26,129 nucleotides of DNA from a virus. Positions within the stretch are counted from its first letter, which is position 1; every line of letters starts with the position of its first letter. This document shows positions 21,964 through 26,129 of this stretch, piece by piece. The notes beneath the pieces were generated by a model. That model made no database searches, was not told the origin of the DNA, and saw only the letters and a program-made list of their open reading frames with translations. Both the position numbers and the translations under genes were made by a program. Where the stretch lies: positions 1 through 26,129 of the IMG/VR virus record IMGVR_UViG_3300034092_001644; one strand, given 5' to 3'.

Positions 21964-22655
21964 AATTAAACAAAGGAGAAATCAAAGGAATTAAATTTTA
22001 CTATCGTGAAGGCATGTCAGATAAAAAAACATTTGATGAAGTTTTAGGCAAAGAAGTTTATTTAAAAAAAGGAATGATAATTCAAGTAGGTGAAACTTGG
22101 ATGGACTGCGGTGGCAATGTAGGGGCGTTTACTTTATTAGCTTGTTCAAAAGGTGCAAAGGTTACAGTTTATGAACCAGATCCTTTCAACTGCGAAATGA
22201 TAAAAAAGAATTTAGAATTAAACGGATTTAGTGCAGAAGTAAAACAAGCCGCCTTAGTTCATAACGACACGAAAGAAATCATTTTATTTATTGGCAACAA
22301 TGGCAATGTGTGGAGGAACTCGATAGTAAAAAAATGGAATAACAAAGGGATAAAAGTGCCTTGTTTGAATTTTGATGTTGAAGCTAAAAACTTTGATTGT
22401 TGCAAGATGGATATTGAGGGTGCAGAAATGCTTATTTTAGAAAATACAAATAAGGTTTTTAAAAAGTTGGTTTATGAATGGAGTTTTGATATTGATGGCA
22501 GCCTAAATAGATTTAGAAAAGTTGTTGACAACCAAAAACAAATCTACAACAAAATAGATATTTCAGATAAAAGATATTATGAATTAGCAGATGAACATAT
22601 ACCTAAAAGATTTATAGTTCCTTGCACAAACGTATTTTGTTATGAAAAGAATTGA
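21960..22655 (+). CDS. FkbM-family SAM-dependent methyltransferase
   Basis: The Rossmann motif I is DCGGNVGAF (residues 49-57), with an acidic residue E72 after motif II strand (VTVYEPDP), and a 'KMDIEGAE' motif at 149-156, all typical of FkbM-type methyltransferases. The N-terminus is about 45 residues of strand-rich sequence. FkbM enzymes methylate sugars or other hydroxyl groups and some act on nucleic-acid-linked or lipid substrates in phages; no cytosine-methyltransferase PCQ motif is present. It is coupled to the ParB-like gene and the oxygenase that follows, suggesting a shared pathway. Confidence 0.8.
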   Translation: MKLNKGEIKGIKFYYREGMSDKKTFDEVLGKEVYLKKGMIIQVGETWMDCGGNVGAFTLLACSKGAKVTVYEPDPFNCEMIKKNLELNGFSAEVKQAALVHNDTKEIILFIGNNGNVWRNSIVKKWNNKGIKVPCLNFDVEAKNFDCCKMDIEGAEMLILENTNKVFKKLVYEWSFDIDGSLNRFRKVVDNQKQIYNKIDISDKRYYELADEHIPKRFIVPCTNVFCYEKN

Positions 22656-23436
22656 TTTAAAACAAGTTGAACACAACCGAAAAATCGGTGAAATGTGCGA
22701 ATACATTGAGCCAAATGTTACCGAAGATAGTATTTTTTACTTGGATGGCGAACCGATAGGCTTTTACCTGACAAAGATGCCCGAAAAGATGTGCAAGTTG
22801 GCAGATTTGGCGAATGCGGAATTGAGAAGCAAAAATGTTCCTAAAACGGAAATGAAACGCGCCCCTACAGATGGGGTAGATGAAAAAACAGGCAAATACA
22901 AATACAAAAATGTTGTTTTGCAATATTCTACAATTATTGGAGGAGTTCCACCAAAGCCACACATGAGAAGGAATTATGCAACATTATCAAGTGTTCATGG
23001 AGTTAAAACAGCACAAACATTCATAAAAGCAATGTTGTTATTAGCAAAAGAAAGTGAGCAGTTAATTAAAGAAATACTACCAAAACAATATGAGCAACAA
23101 GTAAAACTATTTGAGGATGTGCCAAATAAATGGAAGTTTGGAAACATATTTACGAGTTCAATTTCAAACTTTAATATATCAGCACCTTTTCACCGAGATA
23201 CAGGTAATATAGTTGGAGCAGTAAACGTGATAATTTGTAAAAAATTCAATTCAAAAGGAGGTGATTTGCATATTCCTGATTACAACGCCACTATAGGACA
23301 ACAAGACAATTCTATTTTAGTTTATCCAGCGTGGAAAAATGTTCATGGAGTAACACCAATTAAACCGACTTTTGAGGGAGGTTACAGAAACTCACTTGTT
23401 TTTTATCCATTAAAAGCATTTGTTAATCTAAAATAA
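22642..23436 (+). CDS. TET/JBP-like 2-oxoglutarate/Fe(II) oxygenase
   Basis: The C-terminal half has the double-stranded beta-helix oxygenase signature: FHRD with H184 and D186 (HxD iron ligands), a strand 'AVNVIICKKF', GGDLHIP at 206-212, 'NVHGVTPI' with the distal ligand H235, and 'GYRNSLVFYP' with R249 for 2-oxoglutarate. The 'GG.L.iP...i.......lvy....vHgv.P' pattern matches phage TET/JBP enzymes, which oxidise the methyl group of thymine or 5-methylcytosine in DNA. The N-terminal 170 residues are helical and phage-specific. It is coupled to the methyltransferase gene. The family call is good; the base it acts on is unknown. Confidence 0.75.
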   Translation: MKRIDLKQVEHNRKIGEMCEYIEPNVTEDSIFYLDGEPIGFYLTKMPEKMCKLADLANAELRSKNVPKTEMKRAPTDGVDEKTGKYKYKNVVLQYSTIIGGVPPKPHMRRNYATLSSVHGVKTAQTFIKAMLLLAKESEQLIKEILPKQYEQQVKLFEDVPNKWKFGNIFTSSISNFNISAPFHRDTGNIVGAVNVIICKKFNSKGGDLHIPDYNATIGQQDNSILVYPAWKNVHGVTPIKPTFEGGYRNSLVFYPLKAFVNLK

Positions 23437-23464
23437 AATTGCATATTTGTCTAAAATAAAGGAC

Positions 23465-23848
23465 ATGAATATAAAACAATACAACGGAACGCCTGCAACA
23501 TTTTACATTCAATGTAAAGGTGAACACAGCGGAAGACCATTAAAAAACCCGATACCAAATTGTTTTTCTATATTTACAGATATTCCAAACGCTTATGAGA
23601 TAGCTTATGCAGCATTTGTATCAAAACATTATCATAGACATATTAAAGGCTCGTGTGTACCTTACATTAGGATTGCTGATGCTAAAGAAGTATTATCATT
23701 GTTTATGGGTAAAATTGATGAACGTAAGCAAAAAAGCCTTAATCAAATTGAGCAAATAGATACAGCAATAATATCTATAAAAAAACAATTAGCTTTATTA
23801 GAACAAATGAAGGTAGCAACAGCAAGAAACTTCGTTAAATCTTCGTAA
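23465..23848 (+). CDS. Hypothetical protein with C-terminal coiled coil, 127 aa
   Basis: I choose ATG 23465 (MNIKQYNGTPATF) over TTG 23447. The first 80 residues are mixed alpha/beta with aromatic positions; the last about 45 form a coiled coil ('ERKQKSLNQIEQIDTAIISIKKQLALLEQM'-like heptads, shown partly). The coiled coil should give an oligomer. It lies between the oxygenase and terminase small subunit, so a packaging or modification accessory is possible. Confidence 0.6.
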   Translation: MNIKQYNGTPATFYIQCKGEHSGRPLKNPIPNCFSIFTDIPNAYEIAYAAFVSKHYHRHIKGSCVPYIRIADAKEVLSLFMGKIDERKQKSLNQIEQIDTAIISIKKQLALLEQMKVATARNFVKSS

Positions 23849-23849
23849 A

Positions 23850-24149
23850 ATGATGCGAGAAGGCAGAAATGGCGGTAAATTAAAGTCAGGAAATGATGGT
23901 AAAGGTGGCAGACCTAAAAAGCTTCCACAGTTAGATGTATTACTTGACAGCGTATTAGGTGAGGAAAAAGACGGCATAACAGCAGCAGAAGCTATTTTAA
24001 AGGCATTACGTATGAAAGCAAGTAAAGGTGATGTAAGGGCAGCAGAGGTACTATTAGATAGGGCTTATGGAAAGGCAAAACAAGTAAACGAGGTAACGAT
24101 AAAAGAACCTAAATTGCCTGAATGGTTTGAAGATGGCAGCCAACCCTAA
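23850..24149 (+). CDS. Terminase small subunit-like protein
   Basis: The 99-residue product begins with a Gly/Lys-rich segment (GRNGGKLKSGNDGKGGRPKKLP), the 'G..GGRPK' start seen in many small terminases, then a helical part with 'ITAAEAILKALRMKASKGDVRAAEVLLDRAYGKAKQ', very typical of terminase small subunits. It binds the packaging site and regulates the large subunit. It overlaps the large terminase gene. Shorter than many, so it could be a truncated or compact form. Confidence 0.75.
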   Translation: MMREGRNGGKLKSGNDGKGGRPKKLPQLDVLLDSVLGEEKDGITAAEAILKALRMKASKGDVRAAEVLLDRAYGKAKQVNEVTIKEPKLPEWFEDGSQP

Positions 24150-25278
24150 TTACTTATATTTAAAGGATAATGTTAAAAAACAGCGTGTAACATTATTGCA
24201 AGGTGGCACAAGGTCAGGTAAGACTTATGCTGCTATTTACTATTTAATGTGGCTATGCAAGCACTATTCAAATTTAGAAATAGATATAGTAAGGGACACT
24301 TTCACAGCATTAAAAGCTACTGCATGGAAAGATTTTAAAGATGTGTTAATTACACACGATATTTACAACGAAGCACACCACAATAAAACAGACCACAGTT
24401 ATAATCTTTGGGGCAACAATATAAACTATTACGGAGCAGACACACCAGCCAAAATACATGGAAGGTCAAGAGATATACTTTGGGTTAACGAAGCTCATCA
24501 GTTTCCTGCTGAAACAATCGACCAACTATTTCCAAGAACAAGGCATAAGATAATAGCCGACTACAACCCTGCATTAGGCTTAGAACATTGGTTGGATAGC
24601 TACATTGAACAATATCCACCTTGCATAACTACCTATAAGGATAACCCGCATTTAACCGAAGCCCAAATCCAAGACATTGAAAGCCGAAAGAACAATCAAT
24701 ATTGGTGGCAGGTTTATGGTTCAGGTCAAAGGGCAAATCGTGAGGGGGCAATTTTCACTAATTGGACAACAGGCGAGTTCGACACATCATTACCTTATTG
24801 TTACGGTCAAGATTATGGGTTTAGCGTAGACCCTACAACGTTGGTTAGGGTAGCAGTAGATAAAAAGGCTAATAAGATTTATGTAGATGAATGTTTTTAC
24901 AATAAAAATCAATTAGGAACTGATACCATCTTTGAACTAAACAAAGCGCACATACAAAAGCCGAGTGATTTGATTATTGCTGATAGTGCCGAACCAAGAC
25001 TAATAGATGAATTAAGGCGTAAAGGCTTGAATATTCGAGGTGCTATCAAAGGTCAGGGTAGCGTAACAGCAGGCATAACACAAATGCAAGACTATCAGAT
25101 AGTTGTAACCGAGCGTTCAACTAATACCCGTAAAGAACTATCTAACTATTGTTGGAATGATAAGAAAGCAGGCATTCCTATTGATGACTATAATCACATT
25201 TTAGACCCTATACGCTATACCCTAAAAGAATTAACACAAACCTCACTATCTTTGCCTAAACACTTTGCTAATAGATGA
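24133..25278 (+). CDS. terL: Terminase large subunit (PBSX-like)
   Basis: I choose ATG 24133 over TTG 24127. Residues 24-31 are the Walker A GGTRSGKT, 114-121 the Walker B strand with ILWVNEA, then the coupling motif region. The C-terminal nuclease has acidic residues D227 (GQDYGF), D284 (IADSAEP) and D358 (HILDPIRY), all in the order of large terminases. It is an ATP-driven DNA packaging motor and headful or site-specific nuclease. Length (381) is at the short end but complete. The start lies within the small subunit gene and the stop overlaps the next ATG. Confidence 0.9.
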   Translation: MAANPNYLYLKDNVKKQRVTLLQGGTRSGKTYAAIYYLMWLCKHYSNLEIDIVRDTFTALKATAWKDFKDVLITHDIYNEAHHNKTDHSYNLWGNNINYYGADTPAKIHGRSRDILWVNEAHQFPAETIDQLFPRTRHKIIADYNPALGLEHWLDSYIEQYPPCITTYKDNPHLTEAQIQDIESRKNNQYWWQVYGSGQRANREGAIFTNWTTGEFDTSLPYCYGQDYGFSVDPTTLVRVAVDKKANKIYVDECFYNKNQLGTDTIFELNKAHIQKPSDLIIADSAEPRLIDELRRKGLNIRGAIKGQGSVTAGITQMQDYQIVVTERSTNTRKELSNYCWNDKKAGIPIDDYNHILDPIRYTLKELTQTSLSLPKHFANR

Positions 25279-25952
25279 TAACCGTAAAAACAAATAAGAA
25301 CACCTACGAAGTGCCTACTAACTTTGATGAACTAACATGGAATAAATATGTGGCATTGGTTGCAGCATCAGATGGCAATATTATCGAACGGTTGAAAGTA
25401 GCCACAGGCATAACAGAAGATGAACTACTTGAACTATCAATAACGGATTTAAAGACCATTGCAGAAATTACCTGCTATACTGATATTTTATTTGTAGCTG
25501 AAAAGTATGGTGGCATTGAATTAGATATTAACATAGGCAAAGAAACATACGGCAAATTAGAACTTGCAAGGCAGGCAATAATTCAGTCAGGTAACTGGGT
25601 TAAGGCAGCGCAAAAAGTAGGCTTAGTATATTTGAATGAAGATATTTCAGAATATCAGTTACCTTTAGCAATGGCAAAAATTAAGACCGTATTTGAATTA
25701 TTAAATGAGTTTTTGACTAAATTCAAGAAATTGTATGAGGGCGAAACAGAAGCCGAAGAAGAAATGGCAGGCGTTGAAGTGTTCAGGCGGTTTGGTAGTT
25801 TTCCAACTATTGACCGATTAGCTATTACTTATGGCATCACACACGATGAAGTTTTAGAAATGCCAGCAGAAATAGTTATGACTAAATTACTATACGATTT
25901 AGAAAAAGCAGAATACGATGAACGACTAATGAAAATCAAAACAACCAAATGA
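25275..25952 (+). CDS. Putative tail assembly chaperone or structural protein
   Basis: This 225-residue, strongly helical, acidic protein starts with a short strand segment (MITVKTNKNTYEVPTNFDELTWNKYVAL) followed by helical modules, ending in a charged helix. Patterns such as 'ELTWNKYVAL' and 'FELLNEFLTKFKKLYEGE' resemble tail assembly chaperones or tail proteins of Bacteroidota phages. I found no slippery sequence near its end. It overlaps both neighbours by four bases. Assignment rests on size, charge and position after the terminase. Confidence 0.5.
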   Translation: MITVKTNKNTYEVPTNFDELTWNKYVALVAASDGNIIERLKVATGITEDELLELSITDLKTIAEITCYTDILFVAEKYGGIELDINIGKETYGKLELARQAIIQSGNWVKAAQKVGLVYLNEDISEYQLPLAMAKIKTVFELLNEFLTKFKKLYEGETEAEEEMAGVEVFRRFGSFPTIDRLAITYGITHDEVLEMPAEIVMTKLLYDLEKAEYDERLMKIKTTK

Positions 25953-26129
25953 GTTTCTTAGATACCATAGGACAACAAGCGGTCCAGCGTTTAAAGAATA
26001 ACATCTTGAATGTTACCTATAACGGCATTCAGCCAGCAAACAACACAGGCAAGTTAGCCAATAGCATAAGATATGAGGCAACCGAAACAAGGGTAACAGT
26101 CTATGCTGAAAACTATGTTTATAATGTTT
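25949..26129 (+). CDS. gp10-like neck/tail structural protein (3' partial)
   Basis: Only about 60 codons are inside the window: MSFLDTIGQQAVQRLKNNIL..., followed by 'GIQPANNTGKLANSIRYEATETRVTVYAENY'. The 'NTGKLA.SI....' segment followed by strands is typical of phage HK97 gp10-like proteins (tail completion). The gene continues beyond the right edge. It begins in an ATGA overlap with the previous gene. Confidence 0.6.
   Translation, partial: MSFLDTIGQQAVQRLKNNILNVTYNGIQPANNTGKLANSIRYEATETRVTVYAENYVYNV

Noticed and set aside
25900-25955. Programmed frameshift at the end of the possible tail chaperone gene
   Set aside because: No X XXY YYZ heptamer in phase; the next gene has its own ATG in an ATGA overlap.
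1-26129. tRNA genes, CRISPR arrays, IS elements or an integrase
   Set aside because: I saw no TpsiC-like arm, no regularly spaced repeat series, no transposase or recombinase motif; these may lie outside the window.

Overview
The window is part of a tailed double-stranded DNA phage (or prophage) genome from a Bacteroidota host. The evidence is tightly packed, overlapping genes, strongly AT-rich sequence, almost no Shine-Dalgarno sequences, a TTTG-N19-TAnnTTTG promoter of the Bacteroidota type, a tail-fibre N-terminal sequence style common in that phylum, and recognisable terminase, portal, holin and phage replication genes. Both ends cut through genes. No integrase, major capsid protein, tape measure, tRNA, IS element or CRISPR array is visible.

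Layout. (1) 1-6951, rightward: a glycosyltransferase (GT) gene that overlaps a second GT25-family frame with no start codon of its own and a dnaX-type A AAA AAG slippery site in the overlap; then portal, head-tail adaptor, a neck protein with an Ig-like module, a large tail fibre and a small unknown. (2) 6969-8148: a small gene, a holin and a lipoprotein with a C-terminal membrane helix that fits a unimolecular spanin. (3) 8149-9792: a convergent hairpin-rich gap, then five small leftward genes whose junctions carry related AACCGTTA/AGCGGTAAT-like elements, resembling a gene-cassette array. (4) 9835-11811, rightward: DUF5675 protein, two small proteins (one with HEFTH), a metallophosphoesterase and a small unknown. 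(5) 11873-15756: a block bracketed by two near-identical terminators and driven by a canonical promoter, holding small early-type genes, an ERF recombinase and HTH/zinc-ribbon proteins. (6) 15757-16232: a gene-free, palindrome-rich region that may be an origin or control region. (7) 16233-19952: a PD-(D/E)XK-like protein, a primase-polymerase/SF3 helicase fusion and a second PD-(D/E)XK nuclease. (8) 19962-23848: small proteins, a lipoprotein, an XkdF/prohead-protease-associated domain protein, a ParB-like protein, an FkbM methyltransferase and a TET/JBP-like 2-oxoglutarate/Fe(II) oxygenase. (9) 23850-26129: small and large terminase, a possible tail chaperone and a truncated gp10-like protein.

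How the genes may work together: regions 5-7 would recombine and replicate the DNA, region 9 packages it and regions 1-2 build the particle and lyse the cell. The most interesting possibility is that the TET/JBP-like oxygenase, its ParB-like and methyltransferase neighbours and the double glycosyltransferase form a DNA base hypermodification pathway. That link is inference; the glycosyltransferases could instead decorate virion proteins.
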